Part shown: positions 9,718 to 18,629 of the stretch, piece after piece
How the letters are laid out: each line of letters begins with the position of its first letter
How positions within the stretch are numbered: position 1 is the stretch's first letter
Origin: Chitinophaga arvensicola
GTDB lineage: Bacteria; Bacteroidota; Bacteroidia; Chitinophagales; Chitinophagaceae
Assembly (NCBI RefSeq): GCF_900110835.1
Contig: NZ_FOJG01000002.1
Coordinates: 1,144,979-1,208,978 of the forward strand
Direction: 5' to 3'
DNA length: 64,000 nucleotides
Position numbers and translations under genes: made by a program
The notes under the pieces: model-generated
Seen by the model: only the letters and a program-made list of their open reading frames with translations
Databases searched by the model: none
What the model was told of the DNA's origin: nothing

Positions 9718-9763
9718 TGGCTGAATTGTTTTTAGCTAACGAAAGATAGGGTTTCCCGGGCAT

Positions 9764-9797
9764 AAAAAAAACCGCCGCATCTTCCGATGCGTGCGGT
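9764..9797 (-). terminator. Rho-independent terminator of the first Sus-type operon
   Basis: On the minus strand a GC-rich hairpin (arms ACCGC and CGCATC against GATGCG and GCGGT, loop TTCC, one bulged base; positions 9771-9797) is followed by a run of eight T (9764-9771). It lies 24 bases after the stop of the PafA-type gene, so it closes the minus-strand operon that begins near 23.8 kb. Confidence 0.85.
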
Positions 9798-9820
9798 CTA
9801 TACATCCTGATCAGCAACTT

Positions 9821-11443
9821 TTACTTAAACAGTTCCCACACCACCTGACCTATATTTCCGCTGGGCACCTGAATATTCAGCAGGGCCGCCACGGTAGGTG
9901 CAATATCCGTCATGCCGGTAGTGCGATAGGTTTTACCGGGTTTGATGCCCCATCCCATCCATACCAGTGGAATATGTGCATCATAGGGATACCAGAGGCC
10001 ATGGGTGGCGCCACTGCGGCCGCCATCTTTCCAGCCGGCCTGCATGAGCAGGATCACATCACCACCGCGTTGCTTGTTGTAACCGTTGATGAGCATGGTG
10101 CGCAGCGGCTCATGCAAAGCGGCGGTACCCAATTCCGGTAAACTAACGGCGTCGGCTATACCGGGTGTGGCTTTCAATTTTCGGATCACCAGTTCTATTA
10201 CCGGTTGCAGGGGAATTTTACGGTCGGCAAATGCGTCGTGGTCGAGATACAGCTGGTAAGCCGATACCGCCACAACGCCTTTGGCTATGCCAAACTGTGC
10301 TGCAATGGCGGTATTGATATCTTTCACCAATGCATCGGCATCCAGTAATCCTGTAGGAAGTTTGTGTTCTTCCAGGAAGCCGGGCGATTGGGATACACCG
10401 TGATCTGCGGTGATAAAATAGAGGTAGTTGCCTTTACCGAATCTTTTATCGAGGTAAGTGAAAAATTCTTCGAGGTCTTTGTCGAGCCGCAGGTACAGAT
10501 CCTCTTCTTCGATGGAGTTGGGACCAAACTGGTGGCCAACGGCATCCGGTGAAGAAAAGCTCACGGCCAGGAAATCTGTTTCCGTACCGGCACCCAGGCT
10601 ATAGCCTTCTATGGCTGCTTTCGCGAAGGCGAAGGTAAGCGTATTACCATAAGGGGTAGTACGGATTCCGTTGGATTCACGGCCGGTGAAGGTATGCGGA
10701 AACACCGGCGCTTTTTCATGACCGAATGATTTCTCATAGTCTTTGTTGTCGGCATCGCTTTGTACGTAGCTATTCAGCGGGTAAAGTGTTTCCCAGCCTT
10801 TAGCCAGATACTTCACGGGGAGCTGCTGTGCGTTGAAACGCTGCGCCCAATCGGGCAATGCTTTCATGTAGTAGGTACTGGAAATAAAATTGCCGGATTT
10901 GCCATCGTACCAGAAGGCGGCGTTGGCGGTGTGACCGGCAGGCAGAATGGAAGCCCTGTCTTTCAGCGCAACGCCTACTACCTTGCTCCTGAAATTGGTG
11001 GCCAGCCGCAATTCATCCGTAACGGTAGATACGAGGAGATTACGGGGCGACATATTCCCTGCTTTCCCCTCCGCACCTACGGTAGTTTCCGTACTGTCTT
11101 CTGTGCAATATACCCCGCGTTGCAGTTCGCGGCTGTACCAATCGTTGTCCACTATTCCATGCACGGCGGGGCTGCTGCCGGTATACACGGAGGTATGACC
11201 GCAGGCAGTTACCGTAGGTGCGTAGTTGATATAAGTCTGTTCACATTTAAACCCTTCCCGCAGCAGGCGTTTAAAACCACCATTTCCATACCGGGCGCTG
11301 TAGCGGTACAGGTAATCCCAGCGCATCTGGTCTACCATCATGCCCACTACAATTTTGGGTTTCGACGCGGGTGTTTGTGCCGCAGTGTTTACGGCGGATA
11401 GTAACAGCAAGCCTGCTACCAGCCATTGTTGTATGCTTCTCAT
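9821..11443 (-). CDS. pafA: PafA-type alkaline phosphatase, periplasmic
   Basis: Phosphomonoesterase of the alkaline phosphatase superfamily (540 aa) with a signal peptide ending AVNTAAQ. Metal- and substrate-site features line up with PafA: VDQMRWDY at residues 37-44, the threonine nucleophile Thr79 in TVTACGH, Asn100 in VDNDWY, Lys161 and Arg163 in LKDRASILPAGH, then DAVGHQF and TADHG for the second metal set. In characterised PafA the Asn/Lys/Arg set marks phosphate monoesterase rather than diesterase activity. It is the last gene of the minus-strand operon (18 bases after the propeller protein) and is followed by a terminator. It should release phosphate from sugars or other small esters imported or trimmed by the same locus. 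Confidence 0.92.
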   Translation of the reverse strand: MRSIQQWLVAGLLLLSAVNTAAQTPASKPKIVVGMMVDQMRWDYLYRYSARYGNGGFKRLLREGFKCEQTYINYAPTVTACGHTSVYTGSSPAVHGIVDNDWYSRELQRGVYCTEDSTETTVGAEGKAGNMSPRNLLVSTVTDELRLATNFRSKVVGVALKDRASILPAGHTANAAFWYDGKSGNFISSTYYMKALPDWAQRFNAQQLPVKYLAKGWETLYPLNSYVQSDADNKDYEKSFGHEKAPVFPHTFTGRESNGIRTTPYGNTLTFAFAKAAIEGYSLGAGTETDFLAVSFSSPDAVGHQFGPNSIEEEDLYLRLDKDLEEFFTYLDKRFGKGNYLYFITADHGVSQSPGFLEEHKLPTGLLDADALVKDINTAIAAQFGIAKGVVAVSAYQLYLDHDAFADRKIPLQPVIELVIRKLKATPGIADAVSLPELGTAALHEPLRTMLINGYNKQRGGDVILLMQAGWKDGGRSGATHGLWYPYDAHIPLVWMGWGIKPGKTYRTTGMTDIAPTVAALLNIQVPSGNIGQVVWELFK

Positions 11444-11461
11444 GCCTTTCTGTTTTGTGTT

Positions 11462-13603
11462 TTATTCCAGTACTTTCAGGTAACGGGCCATCCAGTAGGG
11501 TAACAGGTACTCATCTCCGGCCAGTTCCGAATCGCCGTCATGACCGCCATCCAGCGTAAAGGCGTTGGCGTTATGACGATGTACCGGCTGCTCATCCAGC
11601 GGCAGGAGTACGGCCGTATACTGGTGCCGAAAATTAGCCGGAAGCAGCGTAATATCCTTGCGGTGAGAGTTTGTTATTTTCCAGTTGACCAGGTCCATCG
11701 GGAACGACTGCAGCCACCAGGTGGTAGCCTCCGGATCATAGTCACCGGCTGTTGCCATCGTGATCAGGTTCCATACGGCATTTTTCTCCGGCTTCTCTAC
11801 TTCCCAGTGGTTGCGGATAGCGCCTTTGTACTGTTGTTTCAGTTCATCGGTGAATGCGTATTTATACAATACCCAGTAGGTAAGAAAAGCCATTTCATCA
11901 TCGGAGTGGTTCCAGTCGCCCATTCCCATATCGATTCCTTCATGCAGGTAACCGGGAGTGGCTTTGATATTGCGGTAATCGATCTGGATATTTTTCAGAT
12001 AGCCGTACTTGTTAAGCAGTTTATAACCTTCCGTTTTATATTTTTCTTTACCGGTGAGCTGATAGGCCAGTTGCAATCCCGCTACAATGGTGGTGCTGCC
12101 CAGTCGCCTGTCGCCGATGGTAGTCGGGTACCAGTTGATATATTCCGGATTCCAGCGGGCCCAGAGCGTGGGTTTGTTATCGATATCCACCATGGTGTAT
12201 TTATGATCGATGATATGGGTCATGATCTTATCGATAAAAGCAGCCACCCGTTGTTTTTCTTCCGGTGTTTCTGCCACCATTTCATTCAGCACAGCGGTGA
12301 TCCAGATATAAGCCACATATTCATCACTGCTGGTATGGCCTTTCCATTCCCATTCCGGATCGGGGGAATCGCGCCATCTTTCAGGATCAGAATTTTTGTA
12401 GCCTTTTCTTTCGAAGGTTCTGGAGGGAAATCCTTTCAGCTGATTGATAGACAGGATTCTTTCAAAAGCCTCAAAAGCCTCCCAGGCGTAGCGTTTAGCG
12501 GTAGGATCGTGTGTAACGGCGTATTTGAAAGCCTGGCTGCCCAGGTAAAAGCTGCTCCAGAGGCCATCATTGTCGGTATCTGCCATTTCAGCGGAGTTGA
12601 TGTCACCGTGGGGATTGAGATGGAGATTGGCAATGAAGCCGTAGCGGATATGCCGTTCGCGGATCTTGCGCTCGAAGTAAGCTGTTTTTTCTGCGAGGGT
12701 TTGTTTGGTAAAGGCAATTTTATTGAGACCGGTGGCCGTCAGCACATATACGTCGCCGTTACTGGTGGCAGCCATGCTTTTTACTGCATCCTGGTCCAGC
12801 CAGCGTTTGGAGGCGAAATAGCGATAGCTGTCTGCCCCGGTGCGCAGGAAAGCGCCCTGGGGGGTACCTGCCCACAGCAGTCCGTCCGACATCAGCAAAT
12901 CACTGATCACGGGAACGGGTACACGTGTTTGCAGGGATAAACTGGAATCACCTGAGTTACGGTTAATGCTGTAGTAGCCATTACTGGTACCGAGTACAAT
13001 ATCGTTACCGGTAAAAGCCATGGCTGTAGCGCCTTGTACGGGGTGTAATACAACAAAGCGATCGCCTTTCAGTATATATACGGCTTTACTGGTCAAGATA
13101 AAGAAATTACCGCCATTCGCTTCCATACGCTGTACTCCTTCCGGCAGCGCAGGCAGTTCCTGTAGTTTACCGTTGCTGGCGATTGCCAATACGTTGGGGC
13201 CAGACAGCAGCATACGGCCACTCACGTCTACCGCTACACGATTATATTTTCCCTGCGGGAGATTGATATAAGGGATACCGGCGTATCCGTTGGTCAGGCA
13301 CTTATCGGCGTACAGGTAATAAAGATGTCCTGCTCCTTCCTGGGTGGTTACGTCCACCGGAATTTTCTGTGCGAGCGGCCGGAAGCGCAGGTCCCGCACC
13401 AGGTCGTTGCCGCTGAGGCGGTAAAAGCCTTGTGTGGTAAGTACCTGCACATTGTCGTTATAGTCGGTGATGACTTTGATCATTTGCAGCCCTTTCGGAA
13501 CATTGTATTTCACAGACATCGCCTGTGCGAAAGGCTGGTCGGTCGTGGCATAGGCGGCGCACGACAGCAACAGGCCTGCGGCCAGATAAACAAGTTTCTT
13601 CAT
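11462..13603 (-). CDS. Secreted two-domain protein: beta-propeller plus alpha/alpha-barrel-like domain
   Basis: A 713-residue exported protein (signal MKKLVYLAAGLLLSCAAYA). Residues of about 30-300 contain repeated propeller-like blades, including LLWAGTPQGAFLR and MAATSNGDVYVLTATGLNKI, like the two-component-regulator propeller repeats. After about residue 310 the sequence changes to helices with Trp/Tyr-rich segments (GLWSSFYLGSQAFKYAV, DEYVAYIWITAVLNEMV, GMGDWNHSDDEMAFLTYWVL), which look like an (alpha/alpha) toroid as in lyases and glycosidases. I cannot name a family. It lies between a glycoside-hydrolase-like gene and PafA with short gaps, so I infer an extracellular role in breaking down the operon's substrate. 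Confidence 0.72.
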   Translation of the reverse strand: MKKLVYLAAGLLLSCAAYATTDQPFAQAMSVKYNVPKGLQMIKVITDYNDNVQVLTTQGFYRLSGNDLVRDLRFRPLAQKIPVDVTTQEGAGHLYYLYADKCLTNGYAGIPYINLPQGKYNRVAVDVSGRMLLSGPNVLAIASNGKLQELPALPEGVQRMEANGGNFFILTSKAVYILKGDRFVVLHPVQGATAMAFTGNDIVLGTSNGYYSINRNSGDSSLSLQTRVPVPVISDLLMSDGLLWAGTPQGAFLRTGADSYRYFASKRWLDQDAVKSMAATSNGDVYVLTATGLNKIAFTKQTLAEKTAYFERKIRERHIRYGFIANLHLNPHGDINSAEMADTDNDGLWSSFYLGSQAFKYAVTHDPTAKRYAWEAFEAFERILSINQLKGFPSRTFERKGYKNSDPERWRDSPDPEWEWKGHTSSDEYVAYIWITAVLNEMVAETPEEKQRVAAFIDKIMTHIIDHKYTMVDIDNKPTLWARWNPEYINWYPTTIGDRRLGSTTIVAGLQLAYQLTGKEKYKTEGYKLLNKYGYLKNIQIDYRNIKATPGYLHEGIDMGMGDWNHSDDEMAFLTYWVLYKYAFTDELKQQYKGAIRNHWEVEKPEKNAVWNLITMATAGDYDPEATTWWLQSFPMDLVNWKITNSHRKDITLLPANFRHQYTAVLLPLDEQPVHRHNANAFTLDGGHDGDSELAGDEYLLPYWMARYLKVLE

Positions 13604-13613
13604 CCCAATAATT

Positions 13614-15860
13614 TTATAATTTGATCAGCCACACTTCGGTGACCCTTGAATGTTGTCGCCAGTTCAGGTGTTCTTCATCGATGTCGTCCCAGGTGAGCAG
13701 CAGGGTGCCGCTTTTGCTGAGTTCCGGAGGTACCGGGAATTCTTTTATCTCCCCTACTCCCTTGTTATAGAGAGATGGTTTAAGCGATATGCCATTGGCG
13801 CGTAGCAGGCTTTCGCCGTAGCCTGTTACCCTTACTACGTAACGCGCTGTGGTATCGAGATGATCGTAGCGCATGGCGGAAGGCCAGCGCAGGCTTACCA
13901 TCCAGGAAAGCCGTTTGCGGCTGTAGCCACTTTCCCACCAGTCGAAGCCCGGTGTATCGCTGCGGCGCATGAGCGGATCGGTATGCAGATCTTCCTTGCG
14001 GAGTACATGCGGTGATTTCGATACATTGCCGATATCATCGTAGTAACTGCCGGGACCGGGATGTTCCCATCCTGCTAAAGTATCCAGTGCTTTCCGTTGT
14101 TCTGCTTCCGGCAAGGTGCGGATATAACGGAATTTATCTTCCAGGAACCAGCGGTTATTTAAAGGGCGATCCAGGAAATCCAGTACGGCGCCACGTTCCG
14201 GGCCGGCGGCCTTATATTTTGCCACGCTTGTTTGAAGAGATACAGATTTAAACAGCTCCTCACAGAGGGAGATAATACGGTCGCGCCATTGCGGCTGCAC
14301 TTTCACATCTGCCTGCTGCAGGATGGCTTCCGCGCGGGACATGACATCGCCGCTTTCGCCTAAAGTTTTGTTCACGGCTGCCTCCAGCGCATATTCACGG
14401 ATAGCACGTTCACGGGTATACGCATCATAGTAGGCTCTCAACAGGCACATCTGCCAGCGCCAGTTGCCTGCCAGTTCTTTGTGTAAGACTTCCTGTTGCT
14501 GCCATAGTGTAAGCGTAGCCGTTATGCCGCCATTTTCTGCAATGGGGCCTTCCCAGTTCTTTTCCAGGGCCAGGATGCCGTCGGCAATTTCGCGGCGGGA
14601 GGACGAGGAGAAAAAGAAATTGGCATACTGGGTCATCATTTCTCTCACATCTGCCTGGCTGTTCCAGCCCAGCATACTCCAGAGCATTTTATTGGCATCA
14701 TCGTGTGCGCCGTCGGAGTAGCTGATGAAGCCATCCATTAGCGGCGCCACAAAGCGATAGATGTTGGAGTAATAGACCGGCTGCGGGTTTACCGGCTCAC
14801 GGCCAAGGGTAAACGCAAAGGCAGGATCCCACCATACCACGGGGTAATCGCAACGTACCGTATGGGTAATATCGGGATAGTGCCGGATCTTGTATTGGGC
14901 AGGCAGTGCAGCACGGGTGTCTTCCAGCGTAGGACTGGAAGGCCCTACTACGATACCTCCCAGCCACGCCGGTTTGTGTTGACTGATATAGGAATATACG
15001 AAAGCGCATTGCGTGGAATCATAGCCTTGTAACGACAGCCAGATACGGGCTGCGGGGTGATATTTTTTCAGGGGAACAGCTAATTGTTCCAGGAAAGGCA
15101 GCACCAGTTGCGGGGCATTATCGCCCGGATCGCCACCGGGAAAAAACACGGCGTTGAGTCTCACAGATTCCCGGAAAAGGGTGTCGAACTGTTGTTTAAA
15201 ATGCTGTGTTTTTACAGCATCCTTCAGGTCGAAGGTAGCGGGCGTCCATACTGAAAAATCGAGATCATATTTTTTACAGAAGCCGCTGATCCGCCGGGTC
15301 ATCTCATTGGATGATACCGTAAAATGTGGCGACGGCGGCATAAATGGAATAGCTTCTATACTGTTGGCCCCAAAGATGGCGAGCTCGCGGATATATTGTT
15401 CGTATTGTTCTGGTGACCATCCGTCGTAGGAATTGGCGAGGTTACGGTAACCGATCTGGTGACCACGTATAGCCTTTTCCGGTATAGCATCCACTTCCAG
15501 TGTAGCCGGTAGCGTTACCTCCTGCTGGCTGTACTCCATGGTACGGAGCAGGTAGCCGGCGCCGTAGAGCAAGGCACGTGGGCCATCGCCTTCTATACGG
15601 ATGATTTCTCTTTTCTTATCGGAAGTATGACGGATATGATAGGATTCCGGGGCGCCTTTTACCGTAGCAAAAAGTATCACGGCGCCATTGTCGGGCAACT
15701 GCTCCCGGATGGGCCAGGTGAGGCCCGTGCGGCGTTTCACTTCTTCCTGTAATACCTGCGCAGCAGCGGGTTGGCCCTTTGCAACAATCGTCACCTGCCG
15801 CCATACCTGGGCCACACAAAATACAGGAAGACATAACAATATAATCAGGAATCGTATCAT
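13614..15860 (-). CDS. Glycoside-hydrolase-like protein with GH20/GH67-type N-terminal domain
   Basis: A 748-residue secreted protein (signal MIRFLIILLCLPVFCVAQ). The first 120 residues (KGQPAAAQVLQEEVKRRTG, RALLYGAGYLLRTM) resemble the small helper domain found before the barrel in GH20, GH67 and GH84 enzymes. A barrel-like part follows with IRGHQIGYRNLANSYDGW, FGANSIEAIPF, LDFSVWTP, NAVFFPGGDPGDNAP and RIWLSLQGYD. Acidic residues in GGDPGD could be catalytic, but I cannot assign a GH family or a substrate. It is 11 bases upstream of the propeller protein and belongs to the SusC/SusD operon, which fits an exo-acting glycan enzyme. Confidence 0.72.
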   Translation of the reverse strand: MIRFLIILLCLPVFCVAQVWRQVTIVAKGQPAAAQVLQEEVKRRTGLTWPIREQLPDNGAVILFATVKGAPESYHIRHTSDKKREIIRIEGDGPRALLYGAGYLLRTMEYSQQEVTLPATLEVDAIPEKAIRGHQIGYRNLANSYDGWSPEQYEQYIRELAIFGANSIEAIPFMPPSPHFTVSSNEMTRRISGFCKKYDLDFSVWTPATFDLKDAVKTQHFKQQFDTLFRESVRLNAVFFPGGDPGDNAPQLVLPFLEQLAVPLKKYHPAARIWLSLQGYDSTQCAFVYSYISQHKPAWLGGIVVGPSSPTLEDTRAALPAQYKIRHYPDITHTVRCDYPVVWWDPAFAFTLGREPVNPQPVYYSNIYRFVAPLMDGFISYSDGAHDDANKMLWSMLGWNSQADVREMMTQYANFFFSSSSRREIADGILALEKNWEGPIAENGGITATLTLWQQQEVLHKELAGNWRWQMCLLRAYYDAYTRERAIREYALEAAVNKTLGESGDVMSRAEAILQQADVKVQPQWRDRIISLCEELFKSVSLQTSVAKYKAAGPERGAVLDFLDRPLNNRWFLEDKFRYIRTLPEAEQRKALDTLAGWEHPGPGSYYDDIGNVSKSPHVLRKEDLHTDPLMRRSDTPGFDWWESGYSRKRLSWMVSLRWPSAMRYDHLDTTARYVVRVTGYGESLLRANGISLKPSLYNKGVGEIKEFPVPPELSKSGTLLLTWDDIDEEHLNWRQHSRVTEVWLIKL

Positions 15861-15909
15861 TATTTCATAAACTGGTTGATAAGAAAAAAAGGAATAGCCG
15901 GACGGTATC

Positions 15910-17133
15910 TTACTTCATTTTATTTTTCAGCAGGTTTTCGCCGTTGGCCTGTTTCTCCAGATCGAAAGCGTCAAACAGCTCCCCTGTCACGGTGTAAGAG
16001 CGGTAAGAGATGACCTTTGGTTTCACATCCACTACCTGGAACAGCTGCGTATAGGAACCGGTGCGGGTCATCCATGGCTGTGTATCTATGGCCGACATTT
16101 TAGGTCCGCTGACAGATACTACATACACGGGCCCCTTGTTCCCGTCGCGACCACGGGCATAGGTGTGGTCGTGTCCCTGCAGCACCAGGTCTACTTTGTA
16201 TTTATCGAATAAAGGTTTGAAATGTTCGCGCAGTCTTTCGTTGTTGCGGCTCTTTTTGGTAGACAGTACCGGGTGGTGGAAAGTGATGGCTGTCCACCGG
16301 TTTGGATTATTTTTCAGCAGTTGTTCCAGCCAGGCTTGTTGTCTTGCCAGCAGGGTATCTGATATTTCCACTTCCTGCGAATTCAGGGAAATGAAGCGCA
16401 TGCCCTGCACATCGGTATAGTAGCATGTTTCCTCCAGTCCGGCCGGACCATTTTCCGGCAGGGTAAACTGTGGTCGCCAGAAGGCGGATGGTACGTCTTG
16501 TCCGGCAGCATTTTCATAGTATTCATGATTGCCGATCGACATCATACCGGGAATGGTGCTATGGATGAAGCCACCTGCTTCAAACCATTGCTGCCATTCG
16601 TTATTGTTATTTCCCCTGTTCACGAGGTCGCCCGCGTGAATGATCAGGCGCGCATCCGGGGCCATCGACCAGGCCTTCCGGATGGCCCTTGACCATAGGG
16701 AAAGGATATTCAACTGAGCATCTCCGAGGTAAATGAAGGAGAAGGGTTCGCCTGGCAATCCGGCGGTGCGGAGTGGAAACCACTCGCTCCACTGATCGCC
16801 CTGCCCTACGCGGTAAGCATAGTTGGTATTGGGTTGCAGGCTGTCAAACACGAAGTGATGATACCTTACGGGTAAGGAATCTGCAAAGGGTTCGGTGGTG
16901 ATAGCGGTATAGCGTTTAGCCTTCTCCGTGAAACGGGGATCGGCGGTAGCCGGCGCCAGTTCGGCATAGCTGGTGGTCACTGTTTGTGTGGTTCTCCAGG
17001 TGATGGCTGCCGTGCGGGAAGGATCGGCTGTTACATTCAGGACAATCCTGTCGGGCCGTAATTGCTGTGCCTTTACGCCCTGGGTTAAGAAGCAGGTGGC
17101 CAGTAGCCACCCGCTTATCAATAATCTCTTCAT
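15910..17133 (-). CDS. Metallophosphoesterase with purple acid phosphatase-type N-terminal domain
   Basis: Exported two-metal phosphatase (407 aa). After the signal peptide (MKRLLISGWLLATCFLTQGVKA) come a fibronectin-like domain (residues about 25-115; RIVLNVTADPSRTAAITWRT) and a calcineurin-like domain whose metal ligands are all visible: GDAQ, GDLV, GNHEYY, FHHP and GHDH. This arrangement is the purple acid phosphatase type. I chose ATG 17133; an in-frame start at 17154 would overlap the SusD gene and spoil the signal. It starts 5 bases after the SusD stop. Its role is probably hydrolysis of phosphoesters in the periplasm or on the cell surface, together with PafA of the same operon. Confidence 0.88.
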   Translation of the reverse strand: MKRLLISGWLLATCFLTQGVKAQQLRPDRIVLNVTADPSRTAAITWRTTQTVTTSYAELAPATADPRFTEKAKRYTAITTEPFADSLPVRYHHFVFDSLQPNTNYAYRVGQGDQWSEWFPLRTAGLPGEPFSFIYLGDAQLNILSLWSRAIRKAWSMAPDARLIIHAGDLVNRGNNNNEWQQWFEAGGFIHSTIPGMMSIGNHEYYENAAGQDVPSAFWRPQFTLPENGPAGLEETCYYTDVQGMRFISLNSQEVEISDTLLARQQAWLEQLLKNNPNRWTAITFHHPVLSTKKSRNNERLREHFKPLFDKYKVDLVLQGHDHTYARGRDGNKGPVYVVSVSGPKMSAIDTQPWMTRTGSYTQLFQVVDVKPKVISYRSYTVTGELFDAFDLEKQANGENLLKNKMK

Positions 17134-17138
17134 AGCTT

Positions 17139-18617
17139 TTACTTCAGGTACCACATCAGTGTGGTTTGTTTATCTGCTCCAAAAACGGTGAGTGCTTTCT
17201 GGTATTGATCTTCATTGGTATCTCTTTCGCGGGTTGGATAGATATAGCGTTTAGGCAATACCGATGTAGAGGACATGGGTCCGAGTACAAATTTGGGGAA
17301 GCCGGTACGGCGGCTATCAAACCAGGCCTCCGCCCCTTTCAGGAAACCGGCAATCCATTTCTGACCGATCAACTGTTCAAGGGTACCGTTGTATTTCACC
17401 AAAGGCTGATCGAAGTAATGTGCATCTGTAGCCGTTTTATCTACGCCATAGAATTTCATATTGGCGAGGATACCATCGTAGTAAAGGCTTTCTGCAGTTT
17501 TACCGGCTACGGTTACTTTGCCGGCCTGCACGCTTTCTGCGAGGATGAAACATACTTCTGCATAGGTGAGCATGCTGGCTTTCAGCATAGGTGCGCTACT
17601 GCTGCTGAACAGCTTAGATAAACGGGAGATATGAGTTTTACCCCCGTTGTAATCATACGGAGCTGGAATGGCGTTAGGTACCCCTACATACGCATTCGGA
17701 TCTGTTTTCCAACCGTTGAGGGAATCCACCGGCGCCACCCATACCTGTAAGCGGGGATCGTTACGTTGCAGTAATGCATCTACAATTTCCTTGCTGGGTT
17801 TGCGTTTGTCAAATTCATCTACAGAGCTGCCCTGTGGGCTACCTGGCCAGCTGTTGGCAGATACGGCGCCTTGATAAACGATTTCCGCATTATCTGCATT
17901 GCCTTCAAAAATCGGATACTTCACTTTATCGTTCAGGATCTCCTGCATTTCTGTAAACGCAGGCGTGTAATTTTTGGAAATACGGAGCAGCATTCTCAGT
18001 CGCAGTGAATTCGCAAATTTTCGCCATTTTAAGGGGTCTCCTGCGTACATCACATCTGCTTTCGCATCTACCTTCGCGGTGAGGGTAGATAAGTCGTTAT
18101 TGGCGTCTTTCAGGGTTTGTAATAAAGCCGTATACACCGATTGCTGCGGATCATATTTCGGATGCGTGAGCGTCTGCTTTTTCAGCAGCAAGGCTTCACT
18201 ATAAGGAATATCGCCAAAAAGATCGGTAGTATATCCGAAGGTGAATGATTCCAGGATTTTGCCTACTGCCACATATTGCGGTGTGTTCAGTTTAACAGCC
18301 AGATCCATCATTTCGCGGTTGGCAGATAACCAGGAATAGTAATCATCCCAGCTCTGCGGGCCCCAGTCGAATTTATCATTGCCTTCATTACGCACCATGG
18401 TAATGTAGCGGCCAGCGGATGCGGGTTTATCAAAATAGGCTTCCTTCTGATAGCCATACGCGGTGTTAATGAGTACGGACGACAAGAGGAATTCCGGGTT
18501 GATGACTTCTGTCTCGTTCGGATTGACGTTAATATCTTCCAGTCCTTTCTCACAGGATGCAAAGAGAATACCGAACAGCAGTATACAATATTTTAAAGGT
18601 ATGCGTTGCATAGCCAT
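17139..18617 (-). CDS. SusD/RagB-like outer-membrane lipoprotein (SusD-like_2 type)
   Basis: Surface substrate-binding lipoprotein paired with the SusC porin upstream (492 aa). A lipoprotein signal ends at FASC (MQRIPLKYCILLFGILFASC), followed by EKGLEDINVNPNE, the asparagine/proline-rich start usual in this subfamily. Family-type segments include FTFGYTTDLFGDIPYSEAL, YAGDPLKWRKFANSLRLRMLLRI, LTYAEVCFILAES and the C-terminal EAWFDSRRTGFP. ATG 18617 and ATG 18611 are both possible starts. It lies 12 bases after the SusC gene. The ligand is unknown; the neighbouring phosphatases suggest a phosphorylated compound or glycan. Confidence 0.92.
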   Translation of the reverse strand: MAMQRIPLKYCILLFGILFASCEKGLEDINVNPNETEVINPEFLLSSVLINTAYGYQKEAYFDKPASAGRYITMVRNEGNDKFDWGPQSWDDYYSWLSANREMMDLAVKLNTPQYVAVGKILESFTFGYTTDLFGDIPYSEALLLKKQTLTHPKYDPQQSVYTALLQTLKDANNDLSTLTAKVDAKADVMYAGDPLKWRKFANSLRLRMLLRISKNYTPAFTEMQEILNDKVKYPIFEGNADNAEIVYQGAVSANSWPGSPQGSSVDEFDKRKPSKEIVDALLQRNDPRLQVWVAPVDSLNGWKTDPNAYVGVPNAIPAPYDYNGGKTHISRLSKLFSSSSAPMLKASMLTYAEVCFILAESVQAGKVTVAGKTAESLYYDGILANMKFYGVDKTATDAHYFDQPLVKYNGTLEQLIGQKWIAGFLKGAEAWFDSRRTGFPKFVLGPMSSTSVLPKRYIYPTRERDTNEDQYQKALTVFGADKQTTLMWYLK

Positions 18618-18629
18618 ACAGTTAATGGT

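Noticed and set aside
11540..12940. Long open frame (466 codons) on the plus strand opposite the propeller protein
   Set aside because: It is antisense to a well-supported secreted protein, has implausible residue composition, and no start or family features.
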